Positions 19,855 to 28,678 of a DNA stretch of 64,000 nucleotides are shown here, one piece after another. Numbering within the stretch: position 1 is the first letter of the stretch; each line of letters begins with the position of its first letter. The position numbers and the translations under genes were made by a program. This DNA is from Leclercia adecarboxylata. Lineage in GTDB: Bacteria; Pseudomonadota; Gammaproteobacteria; Enterobacterales; Enterobacteriaceae. Under the pieces are notes generated by a model. It saw only the letters and a program-made list of their open reading frames with translations. It made no database searches and was not told where the DNA came from. Where the stretch lies: NCBI RefSeq assembly GCF_023639785.1, contig NZ_CP098325.1, positions 1,302,001 to 1,366,000 on the forward strand, in the 5' to 3' direction.

Positions 19855-21165
19855 GTGTCAAAGGCAACCGAACAAAACGATAAGCTTAAACGGGCGATAA
19901 TTATCTCGGCGGTGCTGCATGTCATTCTTTTTGCAGCACTGATCTGGAGTTCGTTCGATGAGCATCTGGATGCCGCTGCCGGCGGGGGTGGAGGTTCATC
20001 CATCGATGCTGTCATGGTCGATCCCGGCGCGGTGGTGCAGAACTATAACCGCCAGCAACAGCAGCAAGCGAGTGCGAAACGTGCTGAAGAGCAACGCGAA
20101 AAACAGGCGCAACAGCAGGCGGAGGAGCTGCGTGAAAAGCAGGCTGCCGAGCAGGAACGCCTGAAGCAGCTTGAGAAAGAACGCTTGCAGGCGCAGGAAG
20201 CGGCAAAAGAGCAGGCGGAGCAGCAGAAACAGGCTGAAGCCGCAGCGAAGAAAGCCCAGGAGCAGCAGAAGCAGGCCGAAGAGGCCGCGGCGAAAGCCGC
20301 AGCAGAGGCTAAAGCGAAAGCGGATGCCCAGGCAAAACAAGCCGCAGAAGCCGCCGCCGCAGCAGCGAAAAAAGCCGCTGCCGATGCGCAGAAACAGGCT
20401 GAAGCCGAAGCAGCAAAAGCCGCTGCTGACGCGAAGAAAAAGGTAGAAGCAGAGGCGGCTAAGAAAGCCGCGGCAGAAGCCCAGAAGAAAGCCGAAGCAG
20501 AAGCCGCTAAGCAGGCTGCCCAGGAAGCCGAGAAGAAAGCGGCTGCTGAAGCCGCTAAAAAAGCCGCTGCGGCAGAGAAAGCCGCGGCAGCTGAAAAGGC
20601 GGCTGCAGAAAAAGCCGCAGCTGATAAGAAAGCCGCTGCGGCAGAAAAAGCAGCCGCAGATAAAAAAGCCGCTGCAGAGAAGAAAGCCGCTGCCGATAAA
20701 GCTGCTGCTGACAAAGCCGCCGCCGCGAAAGCCGCTGCTGCGAAAAAAGCTGCAGCAGAAAAAGCGGCTGCATCGGATGTAGACGACCTGTTCGGTGATT
20801 TGAGCTCAGGTAAGAATGCGCCGAAATCGGGTGGGGCAAAAGGTAACGGTCAACCAGCAAAAGATAGCGGGACAAGTGGGGCAAACGGCGGCGCGTCCGG
20901 CGCTGATATTAGTGCCTATGCCACGCAAATTCGTAACGCAATTCAGAGCCGTCTCTATGGCGCCGATCTGTATGCTGGTAAATCCTGTGTGCTGCATATC
21001 AAGCTGGCACCAGACGGGCTGCTGCTGAATGTCACCGAAGAAGGCGGCGATCCTGCGTTATGTCAGGCAGCGCTCACTGCAGCAAAAACTGCCAGAATTC
21101 CTAAACCGCCTAGCCAGGCTGTTTATGAAAAAGTAAAAGATGCCAAACTTGATTTCAAACTGTAG
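19855..21165 (+). CDS. tolA: Tol-Pal system cell envelope protein TolA
   Basis: Periplasm-spanning protein anchored by an N-terminal helix (about residues 14-34, AIIISAVLHVILFAALIW) with the SHLS-like histidine. A long Ala/Lys/Glu-rich helical domain II (about 65-310) leads to the globular domain III (about 335-436, CVLHIKLAPDGLLLN). Domain III binds TolB, Pal and phage or colicin proteins. It has 436 residues against 421 in E. coli; the extra length is in the repetitive domain. The GTG start is conserved with E. coli. Confidence 0.97.
   Translation: MSKATEQNDKLKRAIIISAVLHVILFAALIWSSFDEHLDAAAGGGGGSSIDAVMVDPGAVVQNYNRQQQQQASAKRAEEQREKQAQQQAEELREKQAAEQERLKQLEKERLQAQEAAKEQAEQQKQAEAAAKKAQEQQKQAEEAAAKAAAEAKAKADAQAKQAAEAAAAAAKKAAADAQKQAEAEAAKAAADAKKKVEAEAAKKAAAEAQKKAEAEAAKQAAQEAEKKAAAEAAKKAAAAEKAAAAEKAAAEKAAADKKAAAAEKAAADKKAAAEKKAAADKAAADKAAAAKAAAAKKAAAEKAAASDVDDLFGDLSSGKNAPKSGGAKGNGQPAKDSGTSGANGGASGADISAYATQIRNAIQSRLYGADLYAGKSCVLHIKLAPDGLLLNVTEEGGDPALCQAALTAAKTARIPKPPSQAVYEKVKDAKLDFKL
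20100..20775 (+). repeat. Low-complexity coding repeat in tolA domain II
   Basis: Degenerate tandem units encoding AAEKAAA, KKAAAEK and ADKKAAA motifs. Such GC-rich slippage-prone coding repeats explain length variation of TolA between strains. Confidence 0.7.
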
Positions 21166-21292
21166 CGTTTTTCCCACTAAAGTTGGCAAAACAGTCTACG
21201 TTTGAGGCTGTGAGTTGGTAGTTTTGTTTATTTGGGTTTGTTAACATTCTGCTAAATTATGCGGGTAAGGTTACCCGGATATGGGAGATATG

Positions 21293-22585
21293 ATGAAGCA
21301 GGCATTACGTGTTGCAATGAGTTTTTTAATGCTGTGGGCAGCGGTGCTGCACGCAGAAGTGCGTATCGAAATCACCCAGGGGGTGGATTCGGCACGTCCA
21401 ATTGGTGTGGTTCCGTTCCAGTGGAAAGGGCCTGGTGCCGCGCCGGAAGATGTGGGTGGCATTGTTGCTGCTGACCTGCGCAATAGCGGTAAATTCAATC
21501 CGTTAGATCGTTCTCGTCTGCCACAGCAGCCGGGCACTGCCGCAGAACTGCAACCGGCGGCATGGTCTGCGCTGGGTATTGATGCGGTAGTGGTGGGGCA
21601 GGTTACCCCTAACCCGGACGGCGGTTACACCGTGGCCTATCAGCTGGTGGATACCGGTGGCGCACCGGGTACCGTGCTGGCACAGAACAGCTATAAAGTG
21701 AACAAACAGTGGCTGCGTTATGCGGGCCATACGGCGAGTGATGAAGTCTTTGAGAAGCTGACCAGCATTAAAGGCGCATTCCGCACCCGTATCGCTTACG
21801 TTGTGCAGACCAACGGCGGCCAGTTCCCATATGAGCTGCGCGTTTCTGACTACGATGGCTACAACCAGTTCACCGTTCACCGTTCACCACAGCCGCTGAT
21901 GTCCCCGGCCTGGTCACCGGACGGTTCTAAGCTGGCGTATGTGACCTTCGAAAGTGGCCGTTCAGCGCTGGTTATCCAGACGCTGTCTAACGGTGCGGTA
22001 CGTCAGGTTGCCTCTTTCCCACGTCATAACGGCGCACCTGCGTTCTCGCCTGACGGTACTAAACTGGCGTTTGCCCTGTCTAAAACCGGTAGCCTGAACC
22101 TGTACGTGATGGACATCGGCTCTGGCCAGATCCGTCAGGTCACCGACGGTCGCAGCAACAACACCGAACCAACCTGGTTCCCGGACAGCCAGAACCTGGC
22201 CTTTACCTCTGACCAGGCGGGTCGTCCACAGGTTTATAAAGTCAATATTAACGGCGGTGCACCGCAGCGTATCACCTGGGAAGGTTCTCAGAACCAGGAC
22301 GCAGACGTGAGCGCTGACGGTAAGTTCATGGTAATGGTTAGCTCGGCCGGTGGTCAGCAGCACATTGCTAAACAAGATCTGGGCGGGGGCGGCGTACAAG
22401 TTCTGTCGTCGACTTTCCTGGACGAAACGCCAAGTCTGGCACCTAACGGCACTATGGTTATCTACAGCTCTTCTCAGGGGATGGGATCCGTGCTGAATCT
22501 GGTTTCTACCGATGGGCGTTTCAAAGCGCGTATTCCGGCAACTGATGGACAGGTAAAATCACCTGCCTGGTCGCCGTACCTGTAA
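21293..22585 (+). CDS. tolB: Tol-Pal system periplasmic beta-propeller TolB
   Basis: Periplasmic protein that binds Pal and is released by TolA; 430 residues as in E. coli. A Sec signal peptide of 21 residues ends LHA before EVRIEI. The N-terminal domain runs to about residue 165. The C-terminal six-bladed propeller shows repeated SPDG / [11 protein letters not shown] / [10 protein letters not shown] motifs. An in-frame ATG at 21281 is rejected because GGGAG at 21283-21287 fits the ATG at 21293. A 127-bp gap after tolA may carry a separate promoter. Confidence 0.98.
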   Translation: MKQALRVAMSFLMLWAAVLHAEVRIEITQGVDSARPIGVVPFQWKGPGAAPEDVGGIVAADLRNSGKFNPLDRSRLPQQPGTAAELQPAAWSALGIDAVVVGQVTPNPDGGYTVAYQLVDTGGAPGTVLAQNSYKVNKQWLRYAGHTASDEVFEKLTSIKGAFRTRIAYVVQTNGGQFPYELRVSDYDGYNQFTVHRSPQPLMSPAWSPDGSKLAYVTFESGRSALVIQTLSNGAVRQVASFPRHNGAPAFSPDGTKLAFALSKTGSLNLYVMDIGSGQIRQVTDGRSNNTEPTWFPDSQNLAFTSDQAGRPQVYKVNINGGAPQRITWEGSQNQDADVSADGKFMVMVSSAGGQQHIAKQDLGGGGVQVLSSTFLDETPSLAPNGTMVIYSSSQGMGSVLNLVSTDGRFKARIPATDGQVKSPAWSPYL

Positions 22586-22595
22586 TAATAATTAA

Positions 22596-23141
<546 letters not shown>

Positions 23142-23150
23142 GAGAATTGC

Positions 23151-23939
23151 ATGAGCAGTAACTTCAGACATCATCTGTTGAGTCTGTCGTTACTGGTTGG
23201 TATAGCGGCCCCCTGGGCCGCTTTTGCTCAGGCACCAATCAGTAGTGTCGGCTCAGGCTCGGTAGAAGACCGGGTCACCCAACTCGAGCGTATTTCTAAT
23301 GCTCACAGCCAGCTTTTAACCCAACTTCAGCAGCAGCTCTCTGACAACCAAACCGATATTGACTCACTGCGCGGACAGATCCAGGAAAGCCAGTACCAGC
23401 TCAATCAGGTTGTGGAGCGCCAGAAGCAGATCCTGTTGCAGATTGATAGCCTGAATAACGGCGGCGCAGCAGCGCAACCGGCGACAGGGGATCAGGGTGC
23501 TGGTGCGGCGGCAACGCCTCAGGCTGATACGTCAGCCTCAACGGCTGCGCCTGTGCAGAGCGGTGATGCGAACACTGATTACAACGCGGCAATCGCCCTG
23601 GTGCAAGACAACTCGCGTCAGGACGAGGCTATGGCGGCGTTTCAGAACTTCGTCAAGAAATACCCGGATTCCACCTATCAGCCAAACGCTAACTACTGGC
23701 TGGGTCAGTTGAATTACAACAAAGGTAAAAAAGACGATGCGGCATTCTATTTTGCCTCTGTCGTTAAAAATTACCCTAAATCACCGAAAGCACCTGACGC
23801 GATGTACAAGGTCGGTGTGATCATGCAGGACAAAGGCGACACCGCGAAAGCGAAAGCCGTGTTCCAGCAGGTGGTTGCTAAATTCCCGGGTACCGAAGGT
23901 GCAAAACAGGCGCAAAAACGTCTTGCTGCGATGGGTTGA
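23151..23939 (+). CDS. cpoB: Cell division coordinator CpoB (YbgF)
   Basis: Periplasmic protein that couples peptidoglycan synthesis by PBP1B to Tol-mediated outer-membrane constriction. It has 262 residues, with a signal peptide of 26 residues ending AFA before QAPISS. A coiled-coil trimerisation segment follows (about 37-105, rich in Gln/Leu), then an Ala/Thr-rich linker and C-terminal TPR repeats (about 140-260). It lies nine bases after pal and ends the cluster. A GACCAGAAA / TTTCTGGTC hairpin follows at 23949-23974 without a T-tract. Confidence 0.98.
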   Translation: MSSNFRHHLLSLSLLVGIAAPWAAFAQAPISSVGSGSVEDRVTQLERISNAHSQLLTQLQQQLSDNQTDIDSLRGQIQESQYQLNQVVERQKQILLQIDSLNNGGAAAQPATGDQGAGAAATPQADTSASTAAPVQSGDANTDYNAAIALVQDNSRQDEAMAAFQNFVKKYPDSTYQPNANYWLGQLNYNKGKKDDAAFYFASVVKNYPKSPKAPDAMYKVGVIMQDKGDTAKAKAVFQQVVAKFPGTEGAKQAQKRLAAMG

Positions 23940-24022
23940 TTGCCGTATGACCAGAAATCGCGTTTTTTCTGGTCTTGCCGCATAATTCATAAGCAGTTAA
24001 GTGATATTCATCAAAATTTTAG

Positions 24023-24050
24023 TTGCGCAGAATTCTGAAATCAGTAATAT
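24023..24050 (+). promoter_or_regulatory. Promoter of the lysine/valine tRNA cluster
   Basis: TTGCGC (24023-24028), a 16-bp spacer and TAATAT (24045-24050) are followed by the GC-rich discriminator GCCGCCG. This is typical of stable-RNA promoters under stringent control. The first tRNA begins about 45 bases downstream. Confidence 0.7.
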
Positions 24051-24101
24051 ATGCCGCCGTTGCCAAGGGATATCAAACAGCCCAAAAGCAGCCAAAATAG
24101 T

Positions 24102-24177
24102 GGGTCGTTAGCTCAGTTGGTAGAGCAGTTGACTTTTAATCAATTGGTCGCAGGTTCGAATCCTGCACGACCCACCA
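24102..24177 (+). tRNA. lysT: tRNA-Lys (anticodon TTT), copy 1
   Basis: 76 bases from GGGTCGTTAGCTCAG to CGACCCACCA, with an encoded CCA end. The anticodon loop CTTTTAA reads lysine codons. The acceptor stem GGGTCGT / ACGACCC pairs fully. It is the first of four identical copies in this cluster. Confidence 0.98.
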
Positions 24178-24205
24178 CTAATTAAGTGGAAAGCAGTAGG
24201 TTAGC

Positions 24206-24277
24206 GTGAAGGATAACGTTGCGTCAGCAACGGCCCGTAGGGCGAGGCGAAGCCGAGTCATCCTGCACGACCCACCA
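24206..24277 (+). repeat. 72-bp spacer repeat with a tRNA-like 3' end, copy 1
   Basis: It starts GTGAAGGATAACGTTGC, has an AACGGCCCGTAGGGCGAGG hairpin region, and ends TCCTGCACGACCCACCA, identical to the last 17 bases of tRNA-Lys. A near-identical 72-bp copy follows tRNA-Lys copy 2. No anticodon arm or 5' acceptor strand is present, so it is not a tRNA gene. Confidence 0.8.
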
Positions 24278-24303
24278 CTTAAAGTAGTATCCAGCGTAGT
24301 ATC

Positions 24304-24379
24304 GGGTGATTAGCTCAGCTGGGAGAGCACCTCCCTTACAAGGAGGGGGTCGGCGGTTCGATCCCGTCATCACCCACCA
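24304..24379 (+). tRNA. valT: tRNA-Val (anticodon TAC)
   Basis: 76 bases, GGGTGATTAGCTCAGC to ATCACCCACCA, with the anticodon loop CTTACAA. Acceptor strands GGGTGAT and ATCACCC pair, and CCA is encoded. It lies between lysine tRNA copies 1 and 2, the order of the E. coli lysT-valT-lysW cluster. Confidence 0.98.
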
Positions 24380-24382
24380 CTC

Positions 24383-24458
24383 GGGTCGTTAGCTCAGTTG
24401 GTAGAGCAGTTGACTTTTAATCAATTGGTCGCAGGTTCGAATCCTGCACGACCCACCA
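24383..24458 (+). tRNA. lysW: tRNA-Lys (anticodon TTT), copy 2
   Basis: Identical in all 76 bases to the copy at 24102-24177. Only three bases separate it from tRNA-Val, so both must be cut from one precursor. Confidence 0.98.
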
Positions 24459-24486
24459 ATTTTAATATCTGACTCGGATATTAAAC

Positions 24487-24558
24487 GTGAAGGATAACGT
24501 TGCTTTAGCAACGGCCCGAAGGGCGAGGCGAAGCCGAGTCATCCTGCACGGCCCACCA
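24487..24558 (+). repeat. 72-bp spacer repeat with a tRNA-like 3' end, copy 2
   Basis: Same unit as at 24206-24277 with a few changes (GCTTTAGCAACGG for GCGTCAGCAACGG, and CGGCCCACCA for CGACCCACCA at the end). It lies between lysine tRNA copies 2 and 3. Confidence 0.8.
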
Positions 24559-24605
24559 ATTTTAAATTGGTACCGAGTAAAAATCTTCGAAGTCAGCACC
24601 CGAAT

Positions 24606-24681
24606 GGGTCGTTAGCTCAGTTGGTAGAGCAGTTGACTTTTAATCAATTGGTCGCAGGTTCGAATCCTGCACGACCCACCA
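24606..24681 (+). tRNA. tRNA-Lys (anticodon TTT), copy 3
   Basis: 76-base sequence identical to the first lysine tRNA. It is preceded by a 47-base unique spacer after the 72-bp repeat. Confidence 0.97.
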
Positions 24682-24709
24682 CTTCGAAGAAAGCAGTACA
24701 TCCCGCAAG

Positions 24710-24785
24710 GGGTCGTTAGCTCAGTTGGTAGAGCAGTTGACTTTTAATCAATTGGTCGCAGGTTCGAATCCTGCACGACCCACCA
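24710..24785 (+). tRNA. tRNA-Lys (anticodon TTT), copy 4
   Basis: Fourth identical lysine tRNA. Its 3' end is also the start of a tandem 155-bp repeat array, because the last bases (CTGCACGACCCACCA) recur at 24926 and 25081. Confidence 0.97.
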
Positions 24786-24789
24786 ATGT

Positions 24790-24816
24790 AAAAAGGCGCC
24801 CTAAAGGCGCCTTTTT
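24790..24816 (+). terminator. Terminator of the tRNA operon (repeat unit 1)
   Basis: AAAAAGGCGCC-CTAAA-GGCGCCTTTTT hairpin with a T-tract. It begins only four bases after the CCA of the last lysine tRNA. Further copies occur one and two repeat periods downstream. Confidence 0.85.
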
Positions 24817-24944
24817 GCTATCTGCGATCCAGACGATTCGAACCTGCAGCAGGTTCGGGCCGAACGCAGTGAGGCAACGGAGCCGCTGGCGGCGACGGCC
24901 CGAAGGGCAAGCGAAGCGAGTCATCCTGCACGACCCACCAATGT

Positions 24945-24971
24945 AAAAAGGCGCCCTAAAGGCGCCTTTTT
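24945..24971 (+). terminator. Terminator copy in repeat unit 2
   Basis: The same AAAAAGGCGCC / GGCGCCTTTTT hairpin, exactly 155 bases after the first copy. Confidence 0.75.
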
Positions 24972-25099
24972 GCTATCTGCGATCCGGACGATTCGAACCT
25001 GCAGCAGGTTCGGGCCGAACGCAGTGAGGCAACGGAGCCGCTGGCGGCGACGGCCCGAAGGGCGAGCGAAGCGAGTCATCCTGCACGACCCACCAATGT

Positions 25100-25127
25100 A
25101 AAAAGGCGCCCTAAAGGCGCTTTTTTG
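25100..25127 (+). terminator. Terminator copy in repeat unit 3
   Basis: Third copy of the hairpin, with one change in the right arm (GGCGCTTTTTT), which shortens the stem by one pair and lengthens the T-tract. Confidence 0.7.
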
Positions 25128-25157
25128 CTATCTGTTATTCCTGCGCATGAAACACAT

Positions 25158-25187
25158 GCCTGATGGCGCTGCGCTTATCAGGCCTAC
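25158..25187. repeat. REP-like palindrome upstream of nadA
   Basis: GCCTGATGGCGCTGCGCTTA followed by TCAGGCCTAC is a standard enterobacterial REP unit (GCTGCGCTTATCAGGCCTAC core). Confidence 0.75.
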
Positions 25188-25259
25188 ATTCACGTAACTC
25201 ATCGATCAAATGCTACCGGCTCCCTTTTGAAGTGACTTTTCACCTTAAATTCGCTATCT

Positions 25260-25277
25260 TGTTTAGTATACAAAACA
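25260..25277. promoter_or_regulatory. NadR operator upstream of nadA
   Basis: TGTTTAGTATACAAAACA closely matches the NadR consensus TGTTTA-N6-TAAACA. It would allow repression of nadA-pnuC when NAD is plentiful. Confidence 0.7.
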
Positions 25278-25349
25278 CAATTGCCGTCACTTTGGTTATC
25301 ATCGCTAAAGCATGGCAAATTTGTTAAGCCAGTAAAACGAGAAGCCAAA

Positions 25350-26393
25350 ATGAGTGTGATGTTTGATCCTGAAGCCGCTATCTATCCCTTCCCGCCAAAA
25401 CCTGTTCCGCTGAGCCTGGACGAAAAGCAGTTTTACCGTGAAAAAATTAAGCGTCTGCTCAAAGAGCGTGATGCGGTCATGGTGGCGCATTACTACACCG
25501 ACCCTGAAATTCAGCAGTTGGCAGAAGAGACGGGCGGCTGCATTTCGGACTCCCTGGAGATGGCGCGCTTTGGCGCAAAACATCCTGCTTCCACGTTGCT
25601 GGTAGCCGGGGTCCGTTTTATGGGTGAGACGGCAAAAATCCTCAGTCCGGAAAAGACTATCCTGATGCCGACCCTGAATGCGGAATGCTCCCTCGATCTG
25701 GGCTGCCCGATCGATGAATTTACCGCCTTCTGCGACGCGCATCCTGACAGAACGGTAGTGGTTTACGCCAACACCTCAGCGGCGGTCAAGGCGCGTGCCG
25801 ACTGGGTCGTTACCTCCAGCATTGCCGTAGAACTCATTGAGCACCTCGACAGCCTGGGCGAGAAAATTATCTGGGCACCGGACAAACACCTGGGTAACTA
25901 CGTTCAGAAGCAGACCGGGGCGGATATTCTGTGCTGGCAGGGGGCCTGTATCGTGCATGACGAATTCAAAACCCAGGCGCTGGCACGCATGAAAGGTCTT
26001 TATCCGGATGCGGCTATTCTGGTCCATCCGGAATCACCGCAGGCTATCGTCGACATGGCGGATGCCGTTGGCTCTACCAGCCAGCTGATCAATGCCGCTA
26101 AAACGTTGCCGCACAGTCAGCTTATTGTGGCGACCGATCGTGGCATCTTCTACAAAATGCAGCAGGCGGTGCCTGGCAAAGAGCTGCTGGAGGCGCCAAC
26201 AGCAGGTGAGGGGGCAACCTGTCGCAGCTGCGCGCACTGTCCGTGGATGGCCATGAACGGGCTGAAGGCGATTGCAGACGGGCTGGAGTCGGGTGGGTCA
26301 GCCCATGAGATCCATGTCGATGCTGCGCTGCGGGAAGGGGCCTTAATTCCGCTTAACCGCATGCTGGATTTTGCGGCTACACTACGTCCTTAA
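25350..26393 (+). CDS. nadA: Quinolinate synthase A
   Basis: [4Fe-4S] enzyme that condenses iminoaspartate with dihydroxyacetone phosphate to quinolinate, the precursor of NAD. It has 347 residues as in E. coli. The cluster ligands Cys113 (NAECSLD), Cys200 (WQGACIVHD) and Cys297 (CAHCPWM) are present, the last in the CRSCAHC motif. The start [10 protein letters not shown] at 25350 matches E. coli; the open frame extends upstream to 25281 but would then overlap the promoter. pnuC follows 30 bases later. Confidence 0.98.
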   Translation: MSVMFDPEAAIYPFPPKPVPLSLDEKQFYREKIKRLLKERDAVMVAHYYTDPEIQQLAEETGGCISDSLEMARFGAKHPASTLLVAGVRFMGETAKILSPEKTILMPTLNAECSLDLGCPIDEFTAFCDAHPDRTVVVYANTSAAVKARADWVVTSSIAVELIEHLDSLGEKIIWAPDKHLGNYVQKQTGADILCWQGACIVHDEFKTQALARMKGLYPDAAILVHPESPQAIVDMADAVGSTSQLINAAKTLPHSQLIVATDRGIFYKMQQAVPGKELLEAPTAGEGATCRSCAHCPWMAMNGLKAIADGLESGGSAHEIHVDAALREGALIPLNRMLDFAATLRP

Positions 26394-26423
26394 ACCACGT
26401 AAACGTAACGCTCAGGGGAAAAG

Positions 26424-27143
26424 ATGGATTTTTTTAGCACGCAAAACATTCTGGTACATATACCGATTGGCGCTGGCGGCTATGACTTGTCATGGATTGA
26501 AGCCGTAGGGACAATTGCAGGCCTGCTCTGTATCTGGCTCGCCAGTCTGGAGAAGATTGTCAATTACGCGTTTGGCCTGGTGAACGTCACGCTTTTTGCC
26601 ATTATCTTCTTTCAGATCCAGCTGTATGCCAGCCTGCTGCTGCAGCTGTTCTTCTTTGCCGCCAATATCTATGGCTGGTACGCATGGTCGCGGCAGAACA
26701 GCCAGCAGGAGGCAGAATTGCAGATCCGCTGGCTGCCGTTGCCGAAGGCCATCGGCTGGCTCGCAGCCTGCGTGGTGGCGATTGGCCTGATGACGGTCTA
26801 TATCGACCCGGTGTTTGCCTTCCTGACCCGCGTGGCCGTCTCGGTGATGAATGCCCTCGGCATGAACGTGACGATGCCGGAACTGCAGCCTGACGCCTTC
26901 CCGTTCTGGGATTCATGCATGATGGTGCTCTCCATTGCCGCCATGATCCTGATGACCCGTAAATATGTCGAAAACTGGCTGCTGTGGGTGATCATTAACG
27001 TCATCAGCGTGGCGATCTTCGCTCTGCAGGGGGTCTATGCCATGTCGCTGGAGTATATGATCCTTACCTTCATCGCCCTGAACGGCAGCAGGATGTGGAT
27101 TAACAGCGCGCGCGAGCGAGGCTCTCACGCGTTGTCGCGCTAG
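26424..27143 (+). CDS. pnuC: Nicotinamide riboside transporter PnuC
   Basis: 239-residue inner-membrane protein with about seven or eight transmembrane helices. It carries the PnuC signature [11 protein letters not shown] and the C-terminal segment [19 protein letters not shown]. It imports nicotinamide riboside for NAD salvage, which fits its place behind nadA under the NadR operator. Its last four bases overlap the convergent zitB gene. Confidence 0.97.
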   Translation: MDFFSTQNILVHIPIGAGGYDLSWIEAVGTIAGLLCIWLASLEKIVNYAFGLVNVTLFAIIFFQIQLYASLLLQLFFFAANIYGWYAWSRQNSQQEAELQIRWLPLPKAIGWLAACVVAIGLMTVYIDPVFAFLTRVAVSVMNALGMNVTMPELQPDAFPFWDSCMMVLSIAAMILMTRKYVENWLLWVIINVISVAIFALQGVYAMSLEYMILTFIALNGSRMWINSARERGSHALSR

Positions 27144-28078
27144 TGGTGGTGATGATGTGTATGGCCGGGCTCAATCTCGTTGAGATGGCAATCCGGTCCA
27201 TTACAGGGGGTGTATTCCATCTGGATGGTGCTGTGCGCAATGGCGTAATGGTGCTCCAGGAAGTGCTGAATACGCCCCAGTAACGCATCGTGATCGTGGG
27301 GAGGGATCACCTGGACGTGCAGCGTCATCAGGGGTTTTTCGCCCACCATCCAGACATGAATATGATGAACATCGCGCACTTCCGGAATGGAGCGCGTTAA
27401 GTTTCGCTTCAGCGCCGGAATATCCAGCGTGGCCGGCGCGCCTTCCAGTAGCTCATTCACACTCTCGTGCAACAGACGCCAGGCGCTGCGTAGCACCAGA
27501 CACGAAACCAGAATCGAGAGTATCGGGTCGACCGGCGTCCAGCCTGTCCAGAGGATCACCAGCGCCGCGACGATGGCACCTACCGAGCCCAGCAGATCCC
27601 CCAGCACATGTAGCGCAGCGGCGCGGACGTTGAGGTTTTTCTCTTCGCTACCGCGATGCAAAAGCCAGAAGGCCAGAATATTGGCCACAAGCCCGGCGAC
27701 GGCAACCACCATCATGGTGACACCCGCGACAGGCTGCGGATAGCGGAAGCGCTGAATGGCTTCCCAGACAATCAGGACAGTGATCAACACCAGTGCAAGA
27801 GCATTGACGAAGGCGGCGAGAGTGGTGAGACGCAGCCAGCCAAAGGTGCGTCCACTGCTGGGAGGGCGTCGGGCAAACACCACCGCGAGCAGGGCAAAGA
27901 GCAGGGCCGCCGCATCCGTCAGCATATGGCCCGCGTCGGCCAGCAGCGCCAGCGAGCCTGAAATCAGCCCGCCTGTAACTTCGATGACCATAAAGGTCGC
28001 GGTGACGCCAAACGCCAGCATTAAGCGTTTAGCATTTTGATCCTGAGAAGAAGGGGCGTGTGAATGGGTGTGCGCCAT
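27140..28078 (-). CDS. zitB: Zinc transporter ZitB (cation diffusion facilitator)
   Basis: Inner-membrane Zn(II)/H+ antiporter, 312 residues (E. coli 313), with six transmembrane helices. The metal-site motif [17 protein letters not shown] is in helix 2. Histidine-rich ends (MAHTHSHAP and HTHHHHH) are typical of zinc carriers. The C-terminal cytosolic domain contains [19 protein letters not shown]. The 3' end overlaps pnuC by four bases. Confidence 0.97.
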   Translation of the reverse strand: MAHTHSHAPSSQDQNAKRLMLAFGVTATFMVIEVTGGLISGSLALLADAGHMLTDAAALLFALLAVVFARRPPSSGRTFGWLRLTTLAAFVNALALVLITVLIVWEAIQRFRYPQPVAGVTMMVVAVAGLVANILAFWLLHRGSEEKNLNVRAAALHVLGDLLGSVGAIVAALVILWTGWTPVDPILSILVSCLVLRSAWRLLHESVNELLEGAPATLDIPALKRNLTRSIPEVRDVHHIHVWMVGEKPLMTLHVQVIPPHDHDALLGRIQHFLEHHYAIAHSTIQMEYTPCNGPDCHLNEIEPGHTHHHHH

Positions 28079-28133
28079 TAATAATTTCCCGGTTAATTAT
28101 TATTTTAAGTGTAGAGTTTTTAACATTTTGCAC

Positions 28134-28163
28134 AAAAAATAAAGGAGAGCCTGAGCTCTCCTT
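28134..28163 (-). terminator. Terminator of ybgS
   Basis: AAGGAGAGC-CTGA-GCTCTCCTT hairpin. On the minus strand it is followed by TATTTTTTG. Confidence 0.8.
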
Positions 28164-28186
28164 CATCATAACCGCGTTACGGTGAA

Positions 28187-28678
28187 TTACTGGGTAGTAC
28201 CGTCGGTTTTACGTTCTTCCATGGTACGTTCATTATCGACTTTACCGCTTTGCTCCGGGCACTTACCGTCTTTACACATAGAGTTTTTATGCTGCTCGTC
28301 CTTGCTCATGCCAGAGCCATTCATCTTGCTCGGGTCATCGTTACCCATTACGGAGTTAGTACCGCCCGTGGTTGAGCTATTGCCGGTACCGTTGGTCACC
28401 CCGGTGCTGCTGGAATTGGTCCCGTCCGGGTTCAGCATGGTGCCGCCTGTACCCGTTGTGCCGGTAGTGCCTGATCCGGTATTGATCTGGCTGTTGCCGG
28501 TATTATTTGGTGCAATATTTTGACGTGCATCAGGTGCAACTGCCCCTGCATCAGCGGCGGCATTCGCCTGGCCGTTATTGCTGTCAGAGCCCGCGGCGGA
28601 ATCAGCGGCCAGCGCAGCACCACTTGCCATGGTAAGGGAAGCGGTCAGGAAAAGGGTTGCGAGTTTAGTCATTTTCAT
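28187..28678 (-). CDS. ybgS: Secreted homeobox-annotated protein YbgS, low-complexity
   Basis: 163-residue exported protein with a clear signal peptide (about residues 1-24, ending GAALA before ADSAAG). The mature part is rich in Gly, Ser, Thr and Asn, with repeats such as TGTTGTGG and SSTTGGTNS. The C-terminus has [15 protein letters not shown] and ends KTDGTTQ, as in E. coli YbgS. E. coli YbgS is about 126 residues, so the central low-complexity part is expanded here. Function unknown. Start 28678 is chosen over the ATG three bases upstream to match E. coli; both sit behind CAGGAG. Confidence 0.9.
   Translation of the reverse strand: MKMTKLATLFLTASLTMASGAALAADSAAGSDSNNGQANAAADAGAVAPDARQNIAPNNTGNSQINTGSGTTGTTGTGGTMLNPDGTNSSSTGVTNGTGNSSTTGGTNSVMGNDDPSKMNGSGMSKDEQHKNSMCKDGKCPEQSGKVDNERTMEERKTDGTTQ

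Larger units (their letters stand above)
24771..25130 (+). repeat. Tandem 155-bp repeats: tRNA-Lys 3' end plus terminator
   Basis: The unit begins CTGCACGACCCACCAATG, carries a terminator hairpin, CTATCTGCGATCC, a GCAGCAGGTTCG segment and AGCGAAGCGAGTCATC, then starts again. Starts at 24771, 24926 and 25081 give an exact 155-base period. There are two full units and a partial third; units differ at single bases (for example CCAGACG versus CCGGACG). The layout resembles the rtT repeats behind E. coli tyrT, which also repeat the tRNA 3' end. No protein-coding signal is convincing. Confidence 0.85.

Noticed and set aside
20043..20714. Antisense open frame of Ala/Ser/Phe/Cys repeats over tolA
   Set aside because: Produced by reading the tolA Ala/Lys repeat backwards.
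24206..24277. Possible extra or degenerate tRNA gene
   Set aside because: Only the last 17 bases match a tRNA; there is no anticodon arm, D arm or 5' acceptor strand.
24725..24946. 73-codon open frame starting inside the fourth tRNA-Lys
   Set aside because: It begins within a tRNA gene and runs through the terminator and repeat unit.
24771..25130. CRISPR array suggested by repeated units
   Set aside because: The units are 155 bp with no unique spacers, contain terminators and tRNA ends, and no cas gene is near.
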